NCBI GenBank assembly: GCA_018697195.1 | Contig: CM031879.1 | Coordinates: 39,893,715-39,957,714, forward strand | Source: Certhia americana | Lineage: Eukaryota; Chordata; Aves; Passeriformes; Certhiidae | DNA length: 64,000 bases | Reading direction: 5' to 3' | In this document: in pieces, positions 24,265-36,192 of the stretch | Layout: every line of letters begins with the position of its first letter | How positions within the stretch are numbered: position 1 is the stretch's first letter | The notes under the pieces: generated by a model | The model's input: the letters and a program-made list of their open reading frames with translations, nothing else | Told to the model about the DNA's origin: nothing | Databases searched by the model: none | Translations under genes and position numbers: made by a program

Positions 24265-26429
24265 TGATCAGAAAAAGTTTAAAAAAGCAGTTTTAATCTT
24301 GTTTTTTGTATTCTCCTAAAGCTGTTTTAACTTCTAAAATATATGCAAAATTTAATAATCTATTTTTAAAGAGCAAAAACATTTAAATTAATTCATTCCT
24401 CTTGTGGATGATTAAGGAACGAACAAGGGAGGAAAAAAGAAAAGAAAAAGGAAGAAATATAGAAGTGTCACTATCAGTTTAAATACACAATAATTTATTC
24501 TCTCTAGAGTAAGAAACCTATTTCCAAAGCCAATATGTGGCAAGACATCTCTAGAACTTTCTATCCAATAATAAATATCTCAGAAAATTCATGTTGGTAC
24601 TACAGCTTTCTTTTTGTCCTTTATCTATCCTATCATAGTTCCTACTTCCATTCTTCCATTTTCATTGGAAAAAGTGCTTGCATTTCCATTTACTCTTTGA
24701 TTTTGTTATACTTTTCAGGTCTGTGCACACTTCTGTAAAAAATGTCCTGCCACTAGTGAGAAATATGTCTGAGAGAGAGACCCAACATTTTTTAAAGAAA
24801 TAAGAAAGACTTTTTTATTTATTTATTTAATGCATTACTATAATATTTTCTGTTAGTTTGCTTTCAGACCAAAGTGACATTATATACATATGTTAAATAC
24901 ATTACAAATTCATAATCAAATCCTACATTACAAGGATAACATAATAAAAGTGATAGTGAATATAATCTTTGTCTTGACATTTTTTCTTGACACTTTTGAT
25001 TTTAATTAAAATTGCCTCCATTTTTTCTTTTCCTTTTATTTGTAGTACTTGTTCTATTCACCTTTTGCGCTGCTGCAATTTCTTTGTGCCATTATACTAC
25101 ACTCTTCATCTGCATTTCTCTAATCTCATCATTGTTTGAATTTTACTTCTTTTTGATATGAAACACTTTAGGAAAAAGCGAATGAGTTCAGGAAAGAAGA
25201 ATAGAATAGCTCATTGTTCACATAAAGTAAGGTTGCTGGCAGCATCTTGATATCCCTCTGGAACAAAACTGATAAAATAGAGAATGTAGTTTAGGAACAT
25301 TTTCTAATTAAACGTAATAGAAAAATGGTTAGCTATGGAAGTCATAATGTGATTAAAACTTTAGAATTTACAAGTATATTGTTTTTTGTTCTAAAGAAAA
25401 TTAATCTGTGGTAACTAAAGATGTGAATATAAAACGTACTAAATATCTCCTTGATTGTCTCATTCAAAAGACAGGTAGTGCTAATCTGCTTTAGCTTCAT
25501 CACTTTGAGGGAAGTGAAGAGACTTCCATACAAGAATTTAATGCTCTTTAAATTCACATCATTAATTAGCAGAACTATCCTAACTGTAGAACAGACTTGC
25601 CCTAAAAGACAGAATGATCAAGAACATTGAAAGTTGCATTGGGATTAATTTAAATAGAAAATATCAGGGAATCTGCTGCTGAGAGCTACTTTACCACCTC
25701 CTGTCATTTTACTGACTACTTAGGAAAGGGCAGTCTCAGCACTATCAAAACAACTTTTCAGCAATGAAAAACACTTGTTTTGAGCAAAGATAGTTCATAG
25801 AAGAGCAGTTGTTTAGAGAAATGTACATTAAGGCATTAAGGATTCTGGGTAAAGTGAAGGGTTTACCAACTGAGAGGCAAATTCTTATTAGCAATTTTAT
25901 TTTAATATTTTTACTGCTGACTTTTAATAGACAAAAAATAACTTTGGTTTATTTGGGGCAAGAACAGTTTAAAGAAAACAACTGTGTCATCAGAGGTATG
26001 CAAGACAAGCATCTGAAAAAAGAGGACTGAATCCTGGGAAAAAATTCTGAATGGGAATTTGTAAATACAACTGAAAAAATTAAACATGTGTATACCCAAG
26101 GGACAATAGAAAGCACTGCCCTGAATAATTCCAGTAGCAAATAAACAATAATGACACTTCAAAGGAAAGGTTGAAAAAACAAAGAAGGCTCTTTTTATTC
26201 CCATTTGCTTTCCAGTAGCTTCTTATAGAGAGCACAGAAAGACTTTCTTATATTCAATACTTTCATGATTTATGTTTCAATTTTATACTGTTTTTTATAA
26301 ACACGAAAGGATGTTGCTGAAACTTCCGATGTACTAATTAAGACATACTTAAAAATTTGTTTGCCTTTGCTATTTGGGATGCATGTACAAAACAAAGCTC
26401 TTACATTTCCTCCATCCCTTATCACAAAT
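24265..26429. other. AT-rich non-coding stretch
   Basis: No gene or transposon recognised. It has several T-rich runs and one ATTTATTTATTTA segment near 24817. Open frames of 60-97 codons (for example 25911-26204 minus, 25809-26030 plus) overlap each other on opposite strands without any domain. Confidence 0.5.
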
Positions 26430-26880
26430 TCAGGGCCAATTCTGGGGAGGGGGAGGCAGGGAAGGTCCTTACCTTTCTTCATATATAAATGTATTTCCAT
26501 ACTTCTGAGAAGTTTTGGCCTTTTCTGCACTCCTGCTGCTAGTTCAGTCTAGTACAGCATCACTGCCTTTCTCCCATTTCCCTCCCCTGTGTGCTGCCAT
26601 CCCAACCAGGTCCAACATGACTAGAGCAGGGATGGGAATGCAATGTCCCAAGGCCACTTGCTCCTTAGACTCTGCTTGCTGGCAATACTCCTGCCTCTCC
26701 TTCAGGCCAAGTACAGAAGCTAGTCTTGGAGGCAGTGCTTACTGGGGATGGCCAGTGAGGGCAAGGGAGGCTGTTCCATCTCAGAACAGGAGACCATCGT
26801 GGTGTCACAGAATCTCTTCTGCTGTCTGCTTCAGCCTCCTCCATGGGCAGAAGATCCAGAGGAAAAGGACAAATATAGAA
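26430..26880. other. GC-richer island of unknown nature, containing the longest open frame
   Basis: About 450 bases stand out from the AT-rich surroundings by higher G and C content. They contain a 135-codon plus-strand frame (26515-26922), the longest in the window, and a 94-codon minus frame over the same DNA (26665-26949). I recognise no domain, signal sequence with a following mature protein, Kozak-type context or splice pattern that would make either a gene; in GC-richer DNA long frames arise more easily. It lacks clear LTR or CR1 landmarks. It may be an old unclassified repeat, a regulatory element, or a unique segment. Confidence 0.4.
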
Positions 26881-27549
26881 ATCACAGTCCTCAGCCATAA
26901 TCAAGCCAAATTCAAATTTTGAGTTCTTCAAAGCAGTTAAAAGTACCATGGTTCTTCTTTGTATTGTAATACTGTTTTGTTTATTTTAAAACAAACAGAA
27001 CAGTAAAACCAGCATAAAATTAATCCATGGATGTTAGCTAACAATTTTGACTCATTATTTTCCATAAAGTTTCATAGGCATGGATAAAATTAAAATCTGA
27101 ATAATAACTGTGTTATCCACAATTGTTAATTCCCATTAAACCATATGAAAACTATTTATGAGTTTTCAGGGATATTCCATACAAAAGGGACTGAGATATT
27201 AATTTAAATAATTAGAAATTAGGTTTTTTTCATTATTAGTCTAAGAATCTTGACAACAATACAATTCTTTTAAGAATAAAAAATATGTAAAATGATAAAG
27301 CTATGACATAATTCATGTACACTGAAGTAAAAATGCCTCTTATTCTTGCCAGGTAACAGCCATTGAAGTATTCTATCCTCGAACTAAATCATCATCAGAA
27401 ATGTGACCAAACTGAAAGCGGAGAATAATATTTGCAGTTAGCAATAAAGATTTATAACTTTTTTATTAATTTATGCCTCTGTCCAAAATTATGAGGAATA
27501 GATACAGGGAAATTTTATTTATTCAATCACTGCAAACAAAAGATGCGAC
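26881..27549. other. AT-rich non-coding stretch
   Basis: Nothing recognisable. Plain AT-rich DNA between the GC-richer island and a degraded LTR. Confidence 0.5.
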
Positions 27550-27800
27550 TGTCTTGGTTCTGGCCAAACAGAAAAGACTTGGTTCTGTTAATTTTTGCAG
27601 TATCCAGGAGGAAGCATAGCCAGGATCCAGAGATCATTCCATACCACCTCATGTCATTTCCCAGCCATGGAAATGGGAAGGGAGCAAGAAGGGGAGGGAT
27701 CTCTTCCAGGGAAAAGGGGTTCCTTCTGTGTGAGGTAGCATGGCTGAAGTTGGGTGGGGTCAGGCTCTGTGGTGATCATTTTGCATGTGAAACTAAAATA
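27550..27800 (+). mobile_element. Degraded ERV LTR (probable), plus sense
   Basis: It begins TGTCTTGGTTCTGGCCAAAC, like the start of avian LTRs of the type seen at 58492. It then has a TCTGTTAATTTTTGCAGTA block, a GGAAGCATAGCCAGGATCC block and ATTCCATACCACCTCATGTC, which parallels ATTCCCAGCCATATGATGTC in the 58492 copy. After that, similarity fades and the right end is uncertain. Some internal sequence seems to be deleted. Open frames at 27543-27860 (plus) and 27654-27848 (minus) cross it and are not supported as genes. Confidence 0.5.
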
Positions 27801-29118
27801 GATGGTGTATCTAGGACCACTTCCTGCATTCCTATGACTCTTACTCATTTGAATTTTTAATCAACAGGAAAATTATTTTCATCCTAATTACATTCTTATT
27901 TCAATGCAGAAATTAGACAAGAGGAATACATAAAAGATATAGCAGTGCAGTTAAGTCCTTCACCTAACAGCTGAACACCTGATTATGTAAGGAAGCCCAA
28001 TTAACATCAGTAGAGCTACCCAGCTGCTTTAAGTTAAAAGTCTGTTTACCAACTTTGCTGGACTATAACCTTAATAAAGTAATTTTTATGCTCACATCTG
28101 TTTTTTTACACACAGGCAAATGATAAATCTTGTGCGTTAAACCATAAATCTTGTGACTCAAAATGCTTTTCTTGCAATTTTAGGAGCATCAAGAACAAGG
28201 TGGTGTCATCCATCACAGAGATAGTGTCCCTAACAAAGTTATTTTTCTAATGCTTTGAGACTTGCTGTTGTAAGGAATGTAAGGAGTGTCACAGGCCTAA
28301 CAGCCTCTCAGAAGAATTCATGATAAGACACAATAAGTTTCCTACTGAAGTAGATATCATCAGACCATCCAACACAGCTCCAGTGAAGCTGTGAAACCTT
28401 GTGTAGTTTTACCCCAAATAAGAAATGTATCGTGAAGCTCTTCTACATCACAAACATAATTTTGGGTTAAAATTCTGTCAATGACTACTAGAATAGTATT
28501 AATTAATATTATTCTTAATATTATTCTTTTGATGCTAACAATGAGTACTTATTTTTGTATTCAGGACAGTTTACTATATGCATAATACCTAATTTTCATT
28601 GCAGAATAAAACTGTACTACTTTGAGTACTACTCAAAGTAGCAATGTCGGTAAGAACCTGTCGTAATGCACAAGAGTTTGCATGTTTAGTGAAAAATCTG
28701 ATATCTGAAAATCATTAGGAATGTCATTTAAACAGGCACTGGGTTTCTATCTATTCTCACTAACTAATGACATTCAATTTGTCAATTTTTTGGATAGCCA
28801 ACACAAAGTAAATTATTTCAATGATTATTTACTTTTTAAGGAAAGTATTTACACTGTTGATCAAATGAAAATGCAGTATTGCTTTAATAAGAAGGATAGA
28901 AAGTTATTTACTATTATCCCAAGGCCTGCCCAAAGAAAACTGGATATAGGCAATATTGACTTTTTAGGTAAAATTATGAAGTCTGAGAAATATTTCTTTT
29001 CTTTTCTCATCTTTTTGTTTCATTTTGATTCATTCTTTATTCCATGTAATTTAATTCAGTCTTCGTGGTAGCTTGACCAGCCCTACAGAAGTGAGCTAGC
29101 TGACTGAGATTGATGTCT
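27801..29118. other. AT-rich non-coding stretch
   Basis: No gene recognised. It holds the perfect palindrome at 28617-28641. A 116-codon plus-strand frame at 28721-29071 is AT-rich throughout, rich in Phe, Leu, Ile, Lys and Asn, and without a recognisable domain, so I treat it as chance. Confidence 0.5.
28617..28641. repeat. Perfect 12-bp inverted repeat around one base
   Basis: The arm CTACTTTGAGTA is followed by a single C and then its exact reverse complement TACTCAAAGTAG. A near-continuous 25-base palindrome. Confidence 0.95.
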
Positions 29119-30957
29119 TGTTAGACCAAGGCATTTCATCTCTGGGAAGAGTACATTTCAAGACAAAACAAAGCCTGGGAACTCTCTTTTTGTTCCGGCA
29201 TTTGGAGAGAGAAGAGCTCCCCTTGGCCTTGGGCAGAGCAGGGCTAGGGAGGAGAAGCCACATGGGCTAAGGTAGGGCCCCGCTGTGTTTGCTAAAATCT
29301 GCTAACACACAGCCCTGCTTTGCTGGGCTGGGCTGGGCTCTGACACTGCTGTAGCCCTGGCAGACTCAGCCCATGGCTCCATGGGCAGTGAGGGGAGGAG
29401 AAGCCAAGCTGCCCAGACGGGAATTTGCTGAGGGCCCAGGCCCACCCTGATAAGACCGAGGGGTGGAGAGAGAGAACAGTATCTAACTTCCCCCCAGCTG
29501 CAAATGACCTGCAGTGGATGCCTTTTGGCTCAGGTCCCTGAGATCTTGCCCCCTGCACCGGTTTGAAATCTGCCACCATAGACTGCTATGGACCTGGCAA
29601 AGATCCTGGCACAGCTCCAGCACAGCTGCAAATGCAGCACCTGACTGTCTTGGCTGGGCACTGTCTTTGTTAACTCTTATTGCACAGAAGAGACCTCCAG
29701 AACTCATTCTTCCCCCTGAACAGGAGACAAGGACAAAAGAGAAGATGTGTAGAGAGACCAACATGAAGATATTAAAGTCAGCAAAGAGTGATTGTCTTAG
29801 ATGGAAGGAGTATGGGAAGTTGCTTTCAAGCTGAAAAATCTCTTGTAAGCTATGGTGATTGACTGTAATATATTGAGATATTTCCTTTAAACCATGGAGA
29901 AGTATGGGCAGACAGGAAATTCAAATTGTAGACCTGAGCAAAGGAATGCAGTGTTAAAGTGAGCCAAGGTTGAAGTGGCTGTGCTTCCATGAGAAGTTTG
30001 AACTGAGAGATGATGTGATAGAGAGTTTTTTTGCCCCCAAGAGAAGAAGAGAATCACTGTTCCCTGAGATAGAGATGATCTTTACAGATAGATAAAGAGA
30101 ACCTTTGCTTTGAACAGTTTATCTTTAAAAAATTAAAAACCCCATATGCCAATATGACCCAGAGGCACATCTGTAAAGAATTGTGCACATGGGAGAGACT
30201 CCACGAGGCAGATGATCCAGGCATCTGTTTTTGTGAAGAATGAAACCCTGAGTGAACTGTTTTCTTGTGGGGGCACTCTCCATAGCAAACAAGAGGTGCT
30301 TCCCTCCTGAGTGAACAGCAGAAAGACTATTTTAAAGGCAGAAAACTGTTGCTGTACATTATTGAGCAGCACACACAACGACACGGACTCCAGATCACAA
30401 AGCAATGGCTAAAAAGCAACTTTATTAAAAATGGCGTGCACTTTTATAGTGTGCTCAGTGGATTAAATATGGATTGGTTAACCTGAGAAAACAATAGTCT
30501 TATTGGAGAAGAAGGGACCAACACCCCTTGAAAATCAATCCTGCAAAACAGCACATTTTTTTTTCTGTGTGGCATTCACCACAACACCAGGTGTTGAGCT
30601 TTGCTTACATTCTTTCTTCAGCTTTTCCCAGGCTAGTCCTGAGAAAAGCTGAGAACTGCTTTTCCCTGTTCACAGCCAGCATCCACAGAAAACTGACTGA
30701 GATTTCTGGGTGTTGTTTTCTGCATATTGTCAGTTGGAAAGAAAAGAAAATGTGGGGAAGGAAGAGGAGTCTTCTAAAGGTTCTAAAGGTTTCATTCTTA
30801 TTCTTGTTTTTTCTTTCTTCTTCTAGTTAGTTAATAAAACTTTATTACTTTTAAGTTTAAGCCTGCTTTGCTCTTGATTGAGAAATTTCAAATTGGCAAA
30901 CCAGAACTTCAAGACAAAATTGGTGTTTCCACCCAGTTTCAAACTGAAACCATGACA
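29119..30957 (+). mobile_element. Long ERV LTR, plus sense, interrupted by a younger LTR
   Basis: A long avian ERV LTR of the same family as the minus-sense copy at 11467-12745. Without the inserted LTR and its duplicated target it is about 1.49 kb. The 3' part carries AATAAA at 30833-30838, roughly 120 bases before the terminus, then an AATTTCAAATTGGCA block and the end CAAACTGAAACCATGACA at 30957. The 5' part (29160-29700) is GC-rich and shares ATCCTGGCACAGCTCCAGCAC with the other copy. The proposed start, TGTTAGACC at 29119, is preceded by GTCT, and GTCT also follows the 3' end (30958-30961). This could be a 4-bp target duplication, but four bases may match by chance, so the left edge is tentative. 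No retroviral genes adjoin it. Open frames inside (29292-29834, 30133-30405) are not genes. Confidence 0.82.
30347..30687 (-). mobile_element. Solo ERV LTR nested in the long LTR, perfect 6-bp target duplication
   Basis: A 341-base minus-sense LTR. It is flanked by GAAAAC on both sides (30341-30346 and 30688-30693). On its own sense strand it starts TGTGGATGCTGGC and ends ACAGCAACA, obeying the TG...CA rule. It carries a TATA box (ACTATAAAAG, reverse complement of plus 30441-30450) and a poly(A) signal AATAAA (reverse complement of TTTATT at plus 30421-30426) about 20 bases apart, a compact promoter-to-poly(A) layout with a very short R. Removing it and one GAAAAC joins the surrounding LTR into a continuous sequence that parallels the copy at 11467-12745. 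The 6-bp duplication fits class II (ERVK-like) integration; family name not assigned. It must be younger than its host LTR. The open frame at 30528-30830 spans its edge and is not a gene. Confidence 0.9.
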
Positions 30958-33900
30958 GTCTTTCACGATGGTGTCCTGTTCTGCAAAATTGATTTAAATC
31001 CTGTTGCAGATCATGTGATCACATGGTGGCATTCATCAACTACAGACCAAGAGAAGTAAAAAGATAAGAAATATATTTCTTGATTTCTTATCTGTGTTTG
31101 AAATCACAATAATTCACTTCTTTCATCTCTAAAACATTCAGCAATAGAAAACAGAAAATTTATTCTGTCAACCGAACCAGGGACATGACAGACAATGAGT
31201 TTGCAAGACTCCACACTTGAATACTTTCTCTAACTCTTCATTCCCATTAAACCTTTCTCGTATATCAACACTATTGTCAAAATTATTTATTTGGATGACA
31301 TTTTGCTTATAATATAGAAGTCTGAACAAATCCTTAAAAAACCTCCAACCAATAAAAACACCACAAAGCCTCATAGTTCTAGTGACTTATGACAAAGAAT
31401 AGGAATTGAAACCAAGTGCTTTACAAGATTGCATTATCTGTATTCTACTTGAACAAGCAAAAGCAATAAAATGGCTCACAATAAATTTCTGTTACAAAAG
31501 ACCAAGGTAAATCAACAACTCTCCAAAGTATCTTGCAGCTGCACAATAGAAGTTCTAGTTACCAAAAGCAAATGAAAGACAGAAGACCAATAAATATCAT
31601 GAACAAGACAGCATCTAGTACCCATATAGAGATACTCATCCCCTAGGGATTTTAGCACAGTCATTAATTACATCTTCAGCAGAGCACTGCTGCCATTTAC
31701 TAAAGCAGACCTCATTTCATACCAATAAATAAAATCTCACTTAAAGAATGGTAGGTGATGAGCTACATTCTGTTCTGAATTCCTTGGGCCCCTACTGTCA
31801 AACACTGTGCCAGCAAGTATCAGACATGAAGGTCTGATGCCATACAAGCATGGAAAATTATGACCAATATCAACTTAGAAGGCTATAGAATTCTGACTAT
31901 GTTACTAGATCTTGCAACAGAACAGAAAGAAATCTTGAAATATAAGAGGGAAAAAAAAAGAGAAAGTGAAAAAAAATATACAAGAAACAGAAGGGATTTG
32001 ATATTCTAAAACAGGACAGTCTTGTCTTCAACAGAAACAGTATAAAGATTGTAAAAATGTTACAATCCGTTTTTCATTTGATATAGGACTTCACTCAGTC
32101 ATATCCTAACAATTCACAGAAATCATAAATATTTTTTACAGGAATGGATCAACAAAGTTTTCTGCACTGCAACCCTGACAAATTGAGATTATCACTCATA
32201 TGTGAGTATATGTTGGGTGTAAAAGACCTTAAAGGAATTCATTAACTCCCCTCTGGCTCTGTTGAATGTCTCTATATCCAAACTATGAATTTATCATCCC
32301 CTGTTGCTTCTAAAAACACCATATGCATGGGAAAGAAAGCCAGGGAAAAGGGTATCAAGACACAAAAAGATTAATATTTTTATCAGATAAGATGTCCTGA
32401 TATATGGTTTTAGATACAGATAGAACATTCACAGGAATGTAGCCTCAGTCATGGGAACTCAAACTTAAATTTCAAAATTGAGGAGAGGCTACAGTATCTA
32501 CAGTCTGCATGTATTACTTTACCATTTCAATATCCTTCATTTTGTGGCCTCTTTTTTTCTGTATATGCTTACAGATTACTAAAGCCATAATAATGAAAAA
32601 TTGTCACTAGCAAATGAAATTTCAAAAGGCTAACAAAATCAAAGGTAATTCTGTTTACTATTATCTTTCAAGGACTATATAATAGTTTTGACAGTTATCA
32701 CAGCAAATGTGAAATGTCATAAACCTGTTATCATTACAAAGATTTTCACAGCAATTGAAAATAATATCAACTCTGTACAATCATGACAACATTTCGAAGC
32801 AAATCATTCTAGCGCCATTCATCATGACTGATAGTCATGAAAGAATGTAAACCTGGACTGCAAGATTTGCTTTGGATCATATTTCACCTGTGCTAACAAC
32901 ATAGCCTCTAACCTCCAGCTAAAAAGGTTGACAACGTTGGATTTTAATGAGGGACAGGAGAAGGGAAAAAGAGTGGCAAGCAGTGAGAGAGAAGGGAATG
33001 GTTGTTTTGAACATTTAAATGCTTTTCCTCTCTGCTGTTAGAGGAACCATAACAAAATAGCTCAGAACGTAGCTGCACTTTTTGTTTCTTGTAGAAGCAC
33101 AAAAAGCCTGTAACTATTTTTGAAGTTCTGTACATGACAAAAGGATTAAGACAGGATTGTTGAAAACCTCTAGATGATTACAAAGAAAAATTTGAAGAGA
33201 AAAATTTTTGTTCCTTTTTAAGACTCAGTGAAATTCCCATTATCTCAGTAGATTGGGAAGAGTCAGATACCTTCATTAGATAAATCAAGGAAACACTTAA
33301 ATGCCAATGAAAAGCAAACTTACTAATTAAATAAACTTCATAGTAATGAATGCTAAGAGTATATTAAAATATTTGTGAGTAATTAACTGGCTATTTTTTA
33401 TACAGCATCTAAATACTACATAGTTTCACAAAGATTTTTCTGCCTTTGAAATAAATGAAAGTCTTTGTGAGAAAGAAACATTTAAAATAAACTGATCAGA
33501 GAAACTGGAGCAAAGGTTCTTATTTTCATCTTGACCATAACTATGAAATTTTAATCAAAATGTAATAATCACAGTTCCTTCCTACTTAAGTTATTTATTC
33601 CTTAGTACTAGAAATAAAAGCCATGTTCAAGAAAAACAATAAAATTTTTGAGAGAAGTCCTAAGAAGCAGTCTTTGTCATAATTTCCTAAAATAACCCTG
33701 AATGCAAACTATTTTTCTCTTTTTAACAGGTTTACTTTGCTCTGCTATAGCCTCTTTTTATTTGCATAGCTCTGCATCACTGTCAAAGACATTGGGAGGT
33801 GTGTTAATTTCTGCATGTTTTGTTCTGATTTATTGAATTCCAGTATAAGTTCCATATTGCAACTCATCAAAGTGTTTATGAATAGTACTAACGTATTTCA

Positions 33901-34692
33901 CTCCTTATCTGAACCAAACCGATTATCAGCTATAAATTTTGTTCATCAATGCAGCAAAACATTGACAAATGATATCTGTACACAGCAATAGCTTTGGTTT
34001 TATTGTCATCTAGAAACTTCTTCATTAATTTTCAGCCCACACTATATTAGTTTTAGTTCCTTTAGAAATTCATCAAGTAACTTTATGTTTGCACATGGAT
34101 GCAGTACGCCATTAATATAAGCTGTATTATACTTTTTCATGTTCAAAAAAAACCCTCATAAACTGATCATAATTTCAGCTTCACAGTAATTATTCTCTTA
34201 CAGGTCAGTGTGACTAATGACATGCTTATCTAACAGTTCATATCTTTGATTACCACTTCTGTAGACATATCTGAGTCTGTCCTATGACTAATGATAGCAT
34301 ATCTATGATGATATAAGGACTAGTGTGGGATGGAAGTTCAACCTAAGCACTAGAAAATTTTGTTTGTATTTAATTCTATTCAGAGCTGGCCGCACAAATT
34401 AACTGCCTGTTTTCTAGTTTAAAATAAATCTCACAGCTAATTATACTCCAATCTACATTAGAATTACAGAGTGAACACAATATTTCAGCCAAACATCTTT
34501 GGGAGATGCTACAATCCTTACCTGTTTGTTCCTGTGATAAAAATCAGCACAAATTTTTTGTGCTTTAGCCCAGACTTCACAACTTGTGTTGTGGGCTTTG
34601 TACAAACAGTCATCATAGATATATTTAACAGAATTTAGCAGACATATCTTATCCCAAGTGATAAAATGCTTCAGATCCAAAAAATGAAAATT

Positions 34693-34752
34693 AAAAAAAA
34701 CCCAAACAAACAAACAAACAAAAAAAAAACAACAGCAAAAAAACCAACCAAA
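34693..34752. repeat. A/C-rich low-complexity tract with (CAAA)n
   Basis: A runs and repeated CAAA units with no T and a single G (at 34735). Plus-strand C is always in short runs. The minus-strand frame across it reads as Phe/Cys/Val-rich low-complexity peptide and is an artefact. Confidence 0.85.
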
Positions 34753-35513
34753 CAAGAATGTATCTTGCATTTATAAATCTGCAGTGTCAATTTCACCATC
34801 AAGCAGTGAATATTTTAATATTGAAATATTTTATCCAAAGACTCTATGCATAAAGTAAACAATGAAACTAAAAATTGCATAAGCAAAATTTTCCATTCAA
34901 AACTCATTTACTGTATAACTATTTTTCTAGATCCCTGCATCAGTGTAACAGGGTTTTGTAAGATGTTATATGATAACAGCAAGAAATAGAGAATAAGTTG
35001 CCTTTATGATCAAATCTTCACAGTCAGTATGCGTTTGAGGTCCTTACTGGTTCAATTAAGAAATCTATTGATGTAACAAATAATTGGACTCCGTCAGTTT
35101 TATTTGTGGGTTTGCCCTTCTACAGTAAATTTGCCTCAACATAGCAAAAAGATGCCAGCTTGACATACAGTAATTTAAACTTAAGCATCCAACAAGACAT
35201 TGCCATCTGGTGTTTACCTCTCTTTTCTACTCTTTCCTTTCCCCTCTTCAATACTTAGTGTCTGCTGCACAAGAGTTCAAATCTGAACACTCTTAACGTA
35301 TGAAAACAGATGATTCTACTTGAGTCTGTAGATTTGAATCCATCTCTTCAGGGAAAATACTTCCTATCTCTTCGTGTTCTAGGAGAGCAAGAGGTGGCAT
35401 AAACATGGTCATGACACTCATAGTCAGGGTGATTTTATTCCAGTGGAAAATTTCCAACCCCGAGAACAATTTTTCAGAGTCTGTTCAATTAATGGTTGTT
35501 TCTTCACACCTGG

Positions 35514-35532
35514 AAAAAAAAAAAAAAAAAAA
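35514..35532. repeat. Poly(A) tract, 19 bases
   Basis: Uninterrupted A run followed by CCCCAAAAAA. No retrotransposon body seen upstream. Confidence 0.9.
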
Positions 35533-35669
35533 CCCCAAAAAAGTAGAAAATATTACATTATTTCTGAGAGAAATAGAATGTTTTTTTGTGTTGCATACAT
35601 TATATCTAGTAATGACTTTGAATGCAAAAATTTGATTTGCAGAGTAGAAGACACAACAGTATTTTACAT

Positions 35670-35693
35670 AAAACTCTTTATGTAAAGAGTTTT
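35670..35693. repeat. Perfect 11-bp inverted repeat
   Basis: AAAACTCTTTA and its reverse complement TAAAGAGTTTT are separated by TG only. On the plus strand it resembles a hairpin followed by T residues, but there is no gene here for it to terminate. Confidence 0.93.
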
Positions 35694-36111
35694 TATTCCC
35701 TCTCGAATGTGATAGCTAAGAGAAAAAAGGGATCTAATTATCTTTTGAAAACCCAGTGCAAGACTGATTTTTTACTTTTTTTCTTTAAAATATTTTTGGT
35801 ATTGACTTTTCTTCATGTTGTAGGAAACAGTAGAAAAGAAGTCTCATTGTTTGTTTCAATATTGTTAACTTCATCAACAAGAAACAGTGTACAATAGATG
35901 TATTTTTTTTAACTTTTCTGGAATTTTTTTGGTTCATATGCTTGAAATATATTTAGGTATATTTAAATATAATACAGTATATATATATATAATATATAAG
36001 GTATATTAAAATATTACCTTAGTACAGAAGCAGTTTTGTTGAATTGTAAGTATATGGCTGAATGAAGAAAACCAGGCAATTAATGGGATTTGTATGGGAA
36101 AAAAATCCCGG

Positions 36112-36115
36112 GTAG

Positions 36116-36189
<74 letters not shown>
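36112..36189. repeat. Compound (GATA)n(GA)n microsatellite
   Basis: About six GATA units (36112-36135) run directly into an unbroken (GA)n of roughly 26 units ending near 36189. The minus-strand frame over it reads poly(Ser-Leu) and is an artefact. Both motifs are highly variable in length in vertebrates. Confidence 0.96.

Positions 36190-36192
<3 letters not shown>

Larger units (their letters stand above)
30958..36111. other. AT-rich non-coding stretch
   Basis: No gene or further transposon recognised. It contains A/C-rich tracts at 34693-34752, a 19-base A run at 35514-35532, a perfect inverted repeat at 35670-35693, and a short (TA)n near 35978-35998. The frame at 30868-31059 begins inside the LTR and runs out into flanking DNA, so it is not a gene. 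Confidence 0.5.

Noticed and set aside
26515..26922. 135-codon plus-strand open frame as a gene
   Set aside because: No domain, no splice or promoter context, an overlapping minus frame of 94 codons, and locally raised GC that makes long frames more likely.
28721..29071. 116-codon plus-strand frame as a gene
   Set aside because: AT-driven composition, no domain and no exon context.
30868..31059. 63-codon frame at the long LTR's 3' end
   Set aside because: It straddles the LTR boundary at 30957, so it joins unrelated sequences.
35670..35700. Hairpin followed by T residues as a bacterial-type terminator
   Set aside because: The genome is vertebrate, there is no gene upstream and the stem is AT-rich.
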